Of a stretch of DNA of 64,000 bases, positions 18,153-27,151 are shown piece by piece (the stretch's first letter is position 1; every line of letters begins with the position of its first letter). The notes under the pieces were generated by a model. The model did not search any database. It saw only the letters and a program-made list of their open reading frames with translations, and was not told where the DNA came from. Origin of the DNA: Bordetella petrii (GTDB lineage Bacteria; Pseudomonadota; Gammaproteobacteria; Burkholderiales; Burkholderiaceae_B); assembly GCF_000067205.1 (NCBI RefSeq), contig NC_010170.1:4402001-4466000 (forward strand), given 5' to 3'. The translations under genes and the position numbers were made by a program.

Positions 18153-21053
18153 ATGAAGCTGATCCAAAACACCGGAACACAGCGCGTCATCGACTTGATG
18201 AGGCCCCACCTAAAACACGGCAACCGACTCGACTGTGTAACGCCTTCGTTCTCGCTTTACGCCTTTGCGGAAATTCGGGAGGCGTTATCCGCTTTAGATC
18301 AAGTTCAATTGATTGTGCCTCCTGATAACGAGGCTCTTGAACTCTTGGGAACGGAGGGCGACCGTGCAGCGCGCAATCGTCTGCAGGCACGTTGGCTGGC
18401 CAATCAGTGCGCGAAATGGATCAGTGAAAAAGTGGCGCTCCGGCGAGCATCAAGGTCGGTGCCACAGGGGGCTGCTGTCATGCGCGGCCCGGACGGGGCT
18501 CCTGCACAAGTGGTCCTGGGCTCGTTTGCCTTCAACACATCTGGCCTTGGACTGACGCCAGGCAACCCATTGAACCTCATTCAGGCGTCAGAAACGACCG
18601 AGGAAGCAGCGCAGCTCGCCCAATGGTTCGATCAGCAGTGGGCAGGCTTGCAAACTGCTGGTTTAACTGACCCTGAGGGTCAGGACAAGGATCACGAATC
18701 CGTTCTTGAGGCGCTGCGAGGCCTGGGTGAGCACCGCGATCCCTTCACCATCTACACCTTGATGCTGCACCGCTTGTTTCAGGACAGCGGTGACGAGATG
18801 GACGAGGAGCGCATCGTCAAGTCTGCCACCGGCATTCGCAATACCGTGGTGTGGAAGAAGCTCTTCAAGTTTCAGCGCGATGGTGTAGTGGGGGCCATCG
18901 ACAAGCTGAATCGCTTTGGTGGCTGCATCATTGCCGACAGCGTAGGGCTGGGCAAAACCTTCGAAGCCCTGGCCATCATCAAGTATCACGAGCTGCGCAA
19001 CGACCGCGTGCTGGTGCTGGCGCCCAAACGCCTGCGCGACAACTGGACGCTCTACAAGGCCAACGACAAGCGCAACATCCTTGCGGCTGATCGGTTCAAC
19101 TACGACGTGCTCAACCACACCGATTTGTCGCGCGATGGCGGCCTGTCGGGTGACATCGACCTGTCTCATGTGAACTGGGGCAACTACGACCTGGTGGTGA
19201 TCGACGAGTCGCACAATTTCCGCAACAAGGCCACGCACAAGGGCAAGGAATCGCGCTACGACCGCCTAATGCGACGCATCATCCGTGAAGGCGTCAAGAC
19301 CCGCGTGCTGATGCTCTCGGCCACGCCGGTGAACAATCGCCTGGCCGACCTGCGCAACCAGATTGCCTTTGCCACCGAAGGCGATGACGCTGCCCTGATG
19401 GAGCATGGCATCGTCAGTATCGAGGCCACGACCCGCAAGGCGCAGGCGCAATTCAATCGCTGGCTGGCGCTGGACGAAGCTGAAAAGACCCCCAGTCAGT
19501 TGGTAGAAATGCTGGGGTTCGACTACTTCACCCTGTTAGACCATCTCACCATTGCCCGCTCCAGGCGGCATGTTGAGAAGTATTACGGTACCAGCGAGAC
19601 CGGCCGCTTCCCTGACAGACTGCCGCCCATCAACATCAAGGCCGACGTGGACCTTGCGGGCGAATTCCGTGCCATCCGCGACATCAACCAGGAAATCCGT
19701 CGGCTCACGCTCGCCAGTTACGCGCCGCTGCGCTATGTGCTGCCCCACAAGCAAGCGGCCTACGACGCCAAATACAGCACCCAGGTGCGTGGCGGCGAAG
19801 GTTTCTTCCGCCAGGCGGATCGCGAGGAAAGCCTGATCCACCTGCTGCGCGTGAACGTGCTCAAACGCATGGAAAGCTGTGTATCGGCCTTCACCCTGAC
19901 CGTGCAGCGCCAACTCAAGGATGTAGAGAACACACTGGCACGCATCGAATCCCATGCCGAAGCACTGGAGGAAATCGACATTGCCGACGTCGATATCGAC
20001 GACCCGGCGTTCGAGGCCTTGCTGGTCGGTCGCAAGGTCAAGGTGCTGCTGGGCGATGTGGATCTGATCCGCTGGAAGCAGGATCTGCTGGAAGACCGCA
20101 ACCGCCTGGCGACCCTGCTGGCGGCAGCGCGCCAAGTGGATGCCGCACGTGATGCCAAGCTAGCGGCCTTGCGCGACATGATTGCCCGCAAATGTGCCGA
20201 ACCCATCAACACCCACGATGGCAAAGCCAACCGCAAGATCATCGTGTTCACGGCCTTCTCGGACACGGCGCACTATCTCTACGCCCAACTTGCCTCCTGG
20301 GCCAGGGATACGCTGGGCATGCACGCGGCGGTCGTTACCGGCAGTGCCGGCATTCAGGCCACCTTGCCGGGTCTGCGAAAAAACATGGGGGATGTGCTTT
20401 CAGCCTTCGCGCCGCGCGCCAAGGAACGTCCGCAAGAGATGGCGGATGAAGGCGAAATCGACCTGCTGATCGCCACCGACTGCATCTCCGAGGGGCAGAA
20501 CCTCCAAGATTGCGACTGGCTCATCAACTACGACATCCACTGGAACCCGGTGCGCATCATCCAGCGCTTCGGGCGTATCGACCGCATAGGCTCGCCCAAC
20601 CAACGCATCCAGCTCGTGAACTTCTGGCCCAACATGGAACTGGAGGAATACATCAACCTGGAACAGCGCGTCAGCGGGCGCATGGTGCTGCTCGATATCT
20701 CGGCCACCGGCGAAGAAAACCTGATCGAACAGCAGTCCGGCAACGCCATGAACGATCTGGAGTACCGGCGCAAGCAACTGCTCAAGCTGCAGGACACGGT
20801 GATCGACATGGAAGATCTGTCCACCGGCGTGGCGATCACCGACCTCACCCTGACCGACTTCCGCATCGACCTCGCGCAGTTCCTTAAAAGCCACCCCGGC
20901 AAGCTGGACACCCAGCCGCTGGGTGCTTTTGCGGTCACCACCACGCTGGATGCCGACATTCCCCCTGCCGTGATCTTTTGCCTGCAAGCCTGCGGCCCGA
21001 CGGCAAAATCCGCCGCGTCGTCCGACTACCTTCAGCGACACCGAGAACGGTGA
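18153..21053 (+). CDS. PLD-like/SNF2-type helicase, 3' end replaced
   Basis: A 966-residue protein. Residues 1-190 resemble a phospholipase-D-like module, and residues ~230-800 are a superfamily 2 helicase with ADSVGLGKTFEAL (Walker A), VIDESHNFRN (DExH box), LMLSATPVNN (motif III) and a QRFGRIDRIGS motif VI. Helicases of this build sit in restriction-like phage-defence operons with methyltransferase and nuclease genes; here none follow. Family-like sequence ends near VIFCLQA (about 20990), after which the frame runs through 20-odd unrelated residues. From there another frame encodes a vWA protein, so the native C-terminus is missing and loss of function is likely. Confidence 0.82.
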   Translation: MKLIQNTGTQRVIDLMRPHLKHGNRLDCVTPSFSLYAFAEIREALSALDQVQLIVPPDNEALELLGTEGDRAARNRLQARWLANQCAKWISEKVALRRASRSVPQGAAVMRGPDGAPAQVVLGSFAFNTSGLGLTPGNPLNLIQASETTEEAAQLAQWFDQQWAGLQTAGLTDPEGQDKDHESVLEALRGLGEHRDPFTIYTLMLHRLFQDSGDEMDEERIVKSATGIRNTVVWKKLFKFQRDGVVGAIDKLNRFGGCIIADSVGLGKTFEALAIIKYHELRNDRVLVLAPKRLRDNWTLYKANDKRNILAADRFNYDVLNHTDLSRDGGLSGDIDLSHVNWGNYDLVVIDESHNFRNKATHKGKESRYDRLMRRIIREGVKTRVLMLSATPVNNRLADLRNQIAFATEGDDAALMEHGIVSIEATTRKAQAQFNRWLALDEAEKTPSQLVEMLGFDYFTLLDHLTIARSRRHVEKYYGTSETGRFPDRLPPINIKADVDLAGEFRAIRDINQEIRRLTLASYAPLRYVLPHKQAAYDAKYSTQVRGGEGFFRQADREESLIHLLRVNVLKRMESCVSAFTLTVQRQLKDVENTLARIESHAEALEEIDIADVDIDDPAFEALLVGRKVKVLLGDVDLIRWKQDLLEDRNRLATLLAAARQVDAARDAKLAALRDMIARKCAEPINTHDGKANRKIIVFTAFSDTAHYLYAQLASWARDTLGMHAAVVTGSAGIQATLPGLRKNMGDVLSAFAPRAKERPQEMADEGEIDLLIATDCISEGQNLQDCDWLINYDIHWNPVRIIQRFGRIDRIGSPNQRIQLVNFWPNMELEEYINLEQRVSGRMVLLDISATGEENLIEQQSGNAMNDLEYRRKQLLKLQDTVIDMEDLSTGVAITDLTLTDFRIDLAQFLKSHPGKLDTQPLGAFAVTTTLDADIPPAVIFCLQACGPTAKSAASSDYLQRHRER

Positions 21054-21618
21054 AACTGAAATCCATGTGGCGATCATCACTTTCGGTTCTCAGGTAGCGC
21101 TGCATCAGCCGCTTGCCAGCGCCAGCGATATTCATTGGCAGGACCTTTCAGCTGGCGGCATGACTCCGCTTGGCACGGCATTGCAAATGGCCAAAGCGAT
21201 GATCGAAGACAAAGATGTCGTTCCTTCGCGTGCGTATCGTCCAACGGTCGTATTGGTCTCTGATGGCGGGCCTAATGATGCGTGGGAAAAACCTCTGAAC
21301 GCGTTCATTAGCGACGGGCGCTCTGCAAAATGTGACCGTTTGGCAATGGCGATAGGCGCTGATGCTGACGAGGCAGTGCTTGGGAAATTTATCGAAGGCA
21401 CCTCTAATCGCCTCTTCTACGCAGAGAACGCCAAACAGCTACGTGACTTCTTCAAGTTTGTCACTATGTCGGTGACCATTCGGACGAAGTCACAGACGCC
21501 AAATAATGTGCCTGAAGCGAGCGTCATTGACATCCAGCCCGTCACAATCGAAGCACGCCAGGATAAACAGAACTCTGTGACACAAAGTTCTTCGACAGAA
21601 GATGGAGGGTATTGGTAA
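20995..21618 (+). pseudogene. 5'-truncated TerY-like vWA-domain protein
   Basis: From about 20995 an open frame without a proper start encodes the back half of a von Willebrand A domain: HVAIITFGSQVALHQPL, then AGGMTPLGTAL with the MIDAS threonine, and VVLVSDGGPND with the MIDAS aspartate. A tail of about 60 residues follows. The first strand and its DxSxS MIDAS motif are absent, lost at the junction with the helicase gene. A GTG at 21067 could start a still shorter product. The TGA-free frame ends at 21618, touching the next gene's ATG. TerY-type vWA proteins belong to stress or defence modules with kinases and phosphatases. Confidence 0.75.
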
Positions 21619-21887
21619 TGGCACAAGCAATCGGCGATCCAGAAGAACTTGAGCGCTTCGCATGTTCATTACAACAATTTATTGATTCGCTCAGCGATGC
21701 TGTAGGCAATCTTAACGGTGCCTTTGCTTCACTCGGAGACACCTGGCAAGACGAAAAGCGGGCGCGATTTGAGGAGGATTACAACGCGCTCGTTCAGCAG
21801 TTGCAGCACTTCAACGACAACGCGTCCGAGCAGGTTCCATATCTGGCAGCGCTCGCGTCGCGCCTGCGAGATTATTTGCAAAGCTAG
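21618..21887 (+). CDS. Small helical WXG100-like protein
   Basis: An 89-residue, strongly helical protein. The centre reads LGDTWQDEKRARFEEDY, with a Trp at the hairpin turn position of WXG100 proteins but WQD instead of WxG, and a conserved aromatic downstream. The ATG at 21618 overlaps the end of the vWA frame, so translation was coupled and the two genes belonged to one operon. Proteobacterial WXG100-like proteins beside vWA genes are poorly characterised; no ESX secretion genes are visible here. The family call is by motif only. Confidence 0.6.
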   Translation: MAQAIGDPEELERFACSLQQFIDSLSDAVGNLNGAFASLGDTWQDEKRARFEEDYNALVQQLQHFNDNASEQVPYLAALASRLRDYLQS

Positions 21888-21903
21888 AGGCAGCGAGATC
21901 GCA

Positions 21904-21981
21904 ATGGCACAAGTTTCAATTGGGCAAGTGGAGAATTTGGAAGACCTCGTGCGCGAGCTGCAGTCAGTGCGCGAGGCTCTA
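21904..21981 (+). pseudogene. Stub of a third gene cut by IS5
   Basis: Starting 16 bases after the WXG100-like stop, an ATG opens a 26-codon stub (starts MAQVSIGQVENLEDLVREL) that runs into the IS5-type element at 21982 and stops inside it. It begins like the previous gene (MAQ) and looks helical. The rest of the gene is not present in this window. Confidence 0.6.
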
Positions 21982-23173
21982 GGGATGGTCTGAAAAAGAC
22001 TTCCCGAATCTGGTGAAATACGCCGATCCCGTTGCCCGAGTTTCCCGATGAAGCAAATGACCTTCGCCGACGCCGAGTACGCCGGCAAGCGCAAGCAGAC
22101 CCGCAAAGAGTTGTTCCTGATCGAGATGGATCAGGTGGTGCCGTGGAAGGGTTTGATTGCCCTGATCGAGCCGCACTACCCCAAGGGTGAAGGTGGTCGT
22201 CCGGCGTATCAGCTGATGGCGATGCTGCGCGTACATTTGATGCAGAACTGGTTCGGCTACAGCGATCCGGCGATGGAGGAAGCGTTGTACGAGACCACGA
22301 TCCTGCGCCAGTTTGCCGGGCTGAGCCTGGAACGCATTCCCGACGAAACCACCATCCTCAACTTCCGTCGCCTGCTGGAGAAGCACGAATTGGCGGCTGG
22401 GATTCTGGCGGTGATCAATGGTTATCTGGGCGACCGCGGTTTGTCGTTGCGCCAAGGCACTATCGTCGATGCCACGCTGATCCATGCGCCGAGTTCGACC
22501 AAGAACAAGGACGGTAAGCGTGACCCGGAAATGCACCAGACCAAGAAGGGCAATCAGTATTACTTCGGCATGAAGGCCCACATCGACGCGGATGCCGAGT
22601 CTGGCCTGGTGCACAGCGTGGTGGGGACGGCAGCCAACGTTGCTGACGTTACCCAGGTCGACAAACTGCTGCATGGAAAGGAAAACATGGTCAGCGCCGA
22701 CGCGGGTTACACCGGCGTAGAGAAACGCCCGGAACATGAAGGCCGGGAGGTGATCTGGCAGATTGCGGCCCGCCGCAGTACGTACAAGAAGCTGAGTAAG
22801 CGCAGTGCGCTGTACAAAGCCAAGCGCAAGATCGAGAAATCTAAGGCCCAGGTGCGCGCCAAAGTCGAGCACCCGTTCCGGGTGATCAAGCGCCAATTCG
22901 GCTACGTGAAGACACGCTTCCGTGGCCTTGCGAAGAACACCGCGCAGTTGGTGACACTGTTCGCGCTGTCGAACCTGTGGATGGCGCGCCGACATTTGCT
23001 GACGAATGCAGGAGAGGTGCGTCTGTAATGCGGGAAATGGCCGGCGCGAGGTGCTCGCGCCGGCTATAAACCGGAAAGAGGGGATGATTTGAACGTTTTT
23101 TAGCCGAATCACCGTTTTGAAATCGGCAAAGGCTGGAGTCAGCCAGAAATACCTGACTACTTCAGACCATCCC
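21982..23173 (+). mobile_element. IS5-family insertion sequence (IS5 group), complete
   Basis: A 1192-bp element bounded by inverted repeats GGGATGGTCTGAA and TTCAGACCATCCC. It is flanked by CTA on both sides if the shared terminal C is counted, or by TA otherwise. It carries one transposase gene. It separates a vWA/WXG100 remnant from scoB, two regions with no functional relation, so it may mark a deletion or recombination endpoint rather than a simple insertion. Confidence 0.92.
22048..23028 (+). CDS. IS5-family transposase
   Basis: A 326-residue DDE transposase. The N-terminal domain includes KQTRKELFLIEMDQVVPWK and GGRPAYQLMAMLRVHLMQNW. The catalytic Asp residues lie in TIVDATLIHAPSS and VSADAGYTGV, and the Glu in KVEHPFRVIKRQFGY. 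The length fits the single-ORF IS5 group. The gene looks intact. Confidence 0.95.
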   Translation: MKQMTFADAEYAGKRKQTRKELFLIEMDQVVPWKGLIALIEPHYPKGEGGRPAYQLMAMLRVHLMQNWFGYSDPAMEEALYETTILRQFAGLSLERIPDETTILNFRRLLEKHELAAGILAVINGYLGDRGLSLRQGTIVDATLIHAPSSTKNKDGKRDPEMHQTKKGNQYYFGMKAHIDADAESGLVHSVVGTAANVADVTQVDKLLHGKENMVSADAGYTGVEKRPEHEGREVIWQIAARRSTYKKLSKRSALYKAKRKIEKSKAQVRAKVEHPFRVIKRQFGYVKTRFRGLAKNTAQLVTLFALSNLWMARRHLLTNAGEVRL

Positions 23174-23175
23174 TA

Positions 23176-23814
23176 ATGGCATGGACCCGCGATGAAATGG
23201 CGGCACGCGCAGCGCGTGAACTCGCCGATGGCATGTATGTCAACCTCGGGATCGGCCTGCCTACGCTGGTGGCCAACCACATACCCCAACGCATAGACGT
23301 CTGGCTGCAGTCGGAAAACGGCCTGCTCGGCATCGGCCCGTTCCCTGTCGAGGATGAAGTCGATGCCGATCTGATCAATGCCGGCAAGCAGACCGTGACG
23401 GCCCACAGCGGCGCGAGCTACTTCGGCAGCCACGATTCCTTCGCCATGATCCGCGGCGGCCACGTTGATCTGGCGATCCTGGGGGCCATGCAAGTGACCG
23501 ACAAGGGCGACTTGGCCAACTGGATGGTGCCGGGCAAGATGGTCAAGGGCATGGGCGGGGCGATGGACCTGGTGGCCGGCGTGCGGCGCGTAGTGGTGCT
23601 GATGGAGCACACCGCCAAAGGCGGCGAGCACAAGATCCTGACCGAATGCACGTTGCCGCTGACCGGCGTGGGCGTGGTCGACCGGGTGATCACCGAGCTT
23701 GGCGTGTTCGATATCACGCCCCAAGGCTTGGCGCTGATCGAGATGGCGCCCGACGTAGACCTTGAGATCATCTACGCTCGGACCGGGGCGGTCGTTCATC
23801 GCGACGGCGACTGA
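23176..23814 (+). CDS. scoB: Succinyl-CoA:3-ketoacid CoA-transferase subunit B
   Basis: A 212-residue beta subunit of a 3-oxoacid CoA-transferase. YVNLGIGLPTLVANHIP is near the N-terminus, and SENGLLGIGPFP carries the catalytic Glu. Further on is GDLANWMVPGKMVKGMGGAMD. It transfers CoA from succinyl-CoA to acetoacetate or a related 3-ketoacid, but needs an A subunit. No scoA is present: the ATG at 23176 lies two bases after the IS5 end. A thiolase gene follows 44 bases later, consistent with ketone-body or oxoadipate-type degradation. PcaJ/CatJ are related alternatives, but the N-terminus fits ScoB better. Confidence 0.88.
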   Translation: MAWTRDEMAARAARELADGMYVNLGIGLPTLVANHIPQRIDVWLQSENGLLGIGPFPVEDEVDADLINAGKQTVTAHSGASYFGSHDSFAMIRGGHVDLAILGAMQVTDKGDLANWMVPGKMVKGMGGAMDLVAGVRRVVVLMEHTAKGGEHKILTECTLPLTGVGVVDRVITELGVFDITPQGLALIEMAPDVDLEIIYARTGAVVHRDGD

Positions 23815-23858
23815 TCGCCGCAAGCGGAGAATATTGCCGGACTAACCTGGAGAGCAGG

Positions 23859-25028
23859 ATGGAAGTGATCATTAGCGCGGCGCGTCGAACGCCCGTTGGC
23901 AGTTTCATGGGGGCTTTGGCAACCGTACCAGCGCATCGCCTGGGGCAGATTGCGATCGAGGCGGCTTTGGCCGATGCAGGTGTTGATGCAGATGCCGTAT
24001 CGGAAGTCATTATGGGTCAGGTACTGACCGCAGCGCAGGGCCAGAACCCGGCACGGCAGGCTTCAATCGCCGCAGGCATTCCCAAAGAGGTGCCCGCCTG
24101 GGGCGTCAATCAGGTATGCGGCTCAGGTCTTAGGGCGATCGCACTGGCCGCGCAAGCCATCGGCGGTGGTCACGCAGAGGTCATCGTCGCAGGAGGCCAA
24201 GAAAGCATGTCGCTCGCTCCACACGCACGCAGCCTTCGTGCGCCGCTGAAGATGGGCGATGTAGCCTTCTTGGACACGATGGCGCTGGATGGTTTGACGG
24301 ATGCGTTCGGCGGCTATCCGATGGGAATCACCGCTGAAAACATTGCCCAGGCACAGGGAATCGACCGCGCGCGGCAAGATGCCTATGCAACCCTGAGCCA
24401 GCACCGCGCGAACCTGGCTCAGCGGGAAGGCCGCTTCGAGAGCGAGATCGTCCCTGTGGTGATCGAAGGCCGAAAGGGCAAGACGTACTTTGCGCATGAC
24501 GAATACATCAAATCCGATGCCACGCCTGAGCGCCTATCCAGCCTGCAGCCAGCATTCCGCAAGAACGGAACGGTCACGGCAGGAAACGCCTCTGGAATCA
24601 ATGATGGAGCCGCGGCGTTAGTCCTGATGTCCGGCAACCAAGCTCGCGCACGTCAGGCACCGGTACTAGCCCGAATTGTGAGCTGGGCCAGCGCCGGTGT
24701 CGATCCCGCGTTGATGGGGCTGGGCCCAATACCGGCCACGCATGCTGCCTTGAAGAAGGCGGGGTGGAGCGTCGCCGACCTGGACCTTGTGGAGGCGACC
24801 GAAGCCTTTGCGGTCCAAGCGCTCGCCGTGGCTGACGCGCTCGGCCTGGACCCAGAAAAGACCAACGTCAACGGTGGTGCGATCGCCATAGGCCATCCGA
24901 TCGGAGCCAGCGGCGCTCGCATCTTGACGACGCTGCTACACGAAATGCAGCGGCGCGACGTTCGCCGCGGTCTTGCAACCTTGTGTATCGGCGGCGGAAT
25001 GGGAATCTCTTTATGCGTCGAGCGATGA
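23859..25028 (+). CDS. Acetyl-CoA acetyltransferase (thiolase)
   Basis: A 389-residue thiolase. The acyl-accepting Cys lies in NQVCGSGLRAI, the catalytic His in AIAIGHPIGASGAR, and the second Cys in LCIGGGMG. The fourth active-site motif, usually NEAFA, reads ATEAFAVQA: the Asn that binds the catalytic water in biosynthetic thiolases is Thr. The rest is well conserved, including the loop of the short-chain biosynthetic type. Together with scoB it would form acetoacetyl-CoA metabolism. An AGGAG-like site (GGAGAGCAGG) precedes the ATG. Confidence 0.92.
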   Translation: MEVIISAARRTPVGSFMGALATVPAHRLGQIAIEAALADAGVDADAVSEVIMGQVLTAAQGQNPARQASIAAGIPKEVPAWGVNQVCGSGLRAIALAAQAIGGGHAEVIVAGGQESMSLAPHARSLRAPLKMGDVAFLDTMALDGLTDAFGGYPMGITAENIAQAQGIDRARQDAYATLSQHRANLAQREGRFESEIVPVVIEGRKGKTYFAHDEYIKSDATPERLSSLQPAFRKNGTVTAGNASGINDGAAALVLMSGNQARARQAPVLARIVSWASAGVDPALMGLGPIPATHAALKKAGWSVADLDLVEATEAFAVQALAVADALGLDPEKTNVNGGAIAIGHPIGASGARILTTLLHEMQRRDVRRGLATLCIGGGMGISLCVER

Positions 25029-25183
25029 AGGAGCGAGATAGGACACGCAGTGCAAGTGGACGTGACCCAAGGGACACCATCGTGCCCGCCCGTAGCAGGC
25101 GGCCTGATGACCGGGCGATGCAAGTTGTGCGGGTCGCGGTGCCGCGTTGGCTATCCGCTAACTCGCGGCTCTCTTAGAAATTA

Positions 25184-26009
25184 GGGCCTGTTAACACAAA
25201 CCGCGAAGACCATCAGCCACCAGCACAAAGCTGAGGAAGCCCAGGTACATTGCATCGAGCTTCTCGAACCGAGAGAAAATTCGACGGTAGCCCTTCAGTC
25301 GCCGAAACAGCCTCTCGACCTCGTTGCGGCGCTTGTACATCACCCGGTCGTATTCCCAAGGCTCGATCCGGGTCCTCACCGGTGGCACTACTGGGATGAA
25401 CCCCAGATCAAGGGCCAGTTGGCGCGTCTCGTTGCCCTCGTACGCCCGATCCATGAGCAGGTGAATTGGGCGGCTTGCAGGCCCAAGGCTTTGCAGCAGG
25501 CGCCTTCCCTCGGGGGCATCGTGGGCCTGTCCAGGCGACAGGCAGAACGTCACGGCCGTTCGAGCATCCGCGGCAACCATATGAATCTTGGTGTTCCATC
25601 CGCCTCGGGACTTGCCGATGGCCTGTGGGCCGTTTTTTTTAGAGCGCCAGTTCCATCGGGATGCACCTTGATACTCGTGGAGTCCAACGAAACCACCTCG
25701 ATCTTCACGCGCACCAGCTGCTCGCGCTGCAGCTCCTCGAACATCTTGTCCAGCACACCTGCTTTGGTCCAGCGGCGCATGCGCGTGTAGATCGTGTGCC
25801 AATTGCCGAACCGATTGGGCAGCCCGCGCCACTTGCAGCCGTGTTCGGCCACATACAGCATGGCATTGACCACTTGCAGATTGCTCAGCCTGACGTTGCC
25901 ACGCTGCACTGGCAAGCAGTGTTCGATGCGTTTGAATTGCTCGGGGGTGATCTCCATGCCTGCACTTTCACATCTGATCTATCAGAACGCAATTAGTGTT
26001 AACACGCCC
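25184..26009 (-). mobile_element. IS5-family, IS427-group insertion sequence, copy A
   Basis: An 826-bp element with near-perfect terminal repeats (GGGCCTGTTAACAC and GTGTTAACACGCCC, one mismatch), flanked by TA on both sides. A second copy with the same ends lies at 43131-43956 in the same orientation. One difference was noticed between them (a T/C change giving Lys or Glu in OrfB). Confidence 0.95.
25191..25957 (-). CDS. IS427-group transposase OrfAB with programmed -1 frameshift
   Basis: OrfA starts at 25957 (MEITPEQFKRIEHCLPVQRG) and holds the N-terminal DUF4096-type domain and the first catalytic Asp (VVSLDSTSIKVH). Its own frame ends at 25550. The catalytic remainder lies in the -1 frame to 25191, with Asp in LMDRAYEGN and Glu in RRNEVERLFRRLKGYRR. 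The shift site is an A8 run at 25633-25640 on the minus strand, the usual way this IS group makes its full transposase of ~255 residues. Confidence 0.9.
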
Positions 26010-26089
26010 TAGTCCGAAAGCTCGGCAGATTCGCCGCACTTGGACATCAACAAACTCGGCGACCTCCGGCGATCTGTAGACGGGGTCGA

Positions 26090-26420
26090 CCCGAGGCGCC
26101 ATGGCAATGCTGGCGGCGGCTATGCTCGCGTGGTAGTCGGTGACCACTTCCGGGTCGCCTTCAGCAGTATCCGCCCCGGTCGGAAAGGTCAATACTGCTA
26201 GGTACTGCCGCACATTGCACTGGGAGATTGTTTCGATCGCGTGCCGACCCACTTGAATGCCCGCAACGGCTGAATACATACCGTTGGAGCGGCGCAATGT
26301 CCGAATTGCAGCGCCACTACAACAGGAACCGACTCCATATGGGGCTCGGAGGCCGGTCGACGAGTCCCATGATTGCACTGAACAACGTGGTGATTTACGA
26401 ATCTAGCTCTCAAACAAGCA
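26090..26420 (+). pseudogene. Degenerate IS481-like transposase remnant
   Basis: In the plus strand around 26112-26180 the translation GGGYARVVVGDHFRVAFSS resembles the first strand of an rve integrase core. A second frame around 26295-26370 gives LQRHYNRNRLHMGLGGRS, like the YN..RPH..LGG end of IS481 transposases. Stops and frame changes separate them, and the middle of the domain is missing. It fills most of the ~510-base gap between IS copy A and the first TetR gene. Confidence 0.45.
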
Positions 26421-26520
26421 AGCATATAAAAGAACCAAAATCTGGCCCAACTATTGCCCCAAGGCCTTTCGCACTATTGTTTGTCGCGGCGAGGAATTAA
26501 TGACAAAGATCTTTCAATTC

Positions 26521-27150
26521 TCATTCATGAGGGCGATGAGATATCCCGGCAATCAGTGCGAAAGCCATCTCCAGAACGTCGGCGCCGGTGCCCGCTAAAA
26601 CGCAGCTGTTGCGCAACAAGCTCCGACGTAAGATGCCAAGCATGGTGCTGTTGATCATCTCGGCGCAGATCTCGGGATCAAGAGCGCTACTCATCTCGCC
26701 GTTGGATATCGCGCGCCTGAAAGCGAGAGCGAGCGGCGCAGTGACCTCAATGGATTCTTGGTAGCGGCTGTCCAGAAATGGCTCGCGCAAGCCAAGGAAA
26801 TCATTTCGCAAGAGAAGGATGGTCAGCGCGTTACGCACGTGCTGATCGCCGTCAATCGCTGCGAAGCACTCCTGTAAGCATTCGCGTATCTTCTGAATCA
26901 AGGGGGAGGGGGCATATGAGAGCGCCTCCAAGCGCTTCGTATAGGGCGGCAGCCCTCTCTCCATGATGCCTTTGATGAGGTCGGCGTGACCGGAAAAATG
27001 CCAGTAGATTGCGCCACGGGTACAGCTGGCCTTTTCGGCGATCGCTTCCAGGCTAGCGTGGGACACTCCATAAGCACAGAAACACCATTCAGCGGCATCG
27101 AGTATCCGCTCACGGGTTTCCAGCGCATCTATTTTTCTTTGACCTGCCAT
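26521..27150 (-). CDS. TetR/AcrR-family regulator
   Basis: A 209-residue TetR-type repressor with the N-terminal HTH SLEAIAEKASCTRGAIYWHF at residues ~33-52 and a helical ligand domain like that of efflux-pump repressors. It is the last of six minus-strand genes starting with the membrane-fusion gene at 34482, with a gap of a single base from the TetR gene upstream. A repressor at the 3' end of the pump operon would give feedback control. Confidence 0.9.
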   Translation of the reverse strand: MAGQRKIDALETRERILDAAEWCFCAYGVSHASLEAIAEKASCTRGAIYWHFSGHADLIKGIMERGLPPYTKRLEALSYAPSPLIQKIRECLQECFAAIDGDQHVRNALTILLLRNDFLGLREPFLDSRYQESIEVTAPLALAFRRAISNGEMSSALDPEICAEMINSTMLGILRRSLLRNSCVLAGTGADVLEMAFALIAGISHRPHE

Positions 27151-27151
27151 C

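Noticed and set aside
25968..26378. 136-codon minus-strand frame next to IS copy A
   Set aside because: It starts outside and ends inside the IS, has no familiar motif, and the opposite strand shows IS481-like remnants instead.
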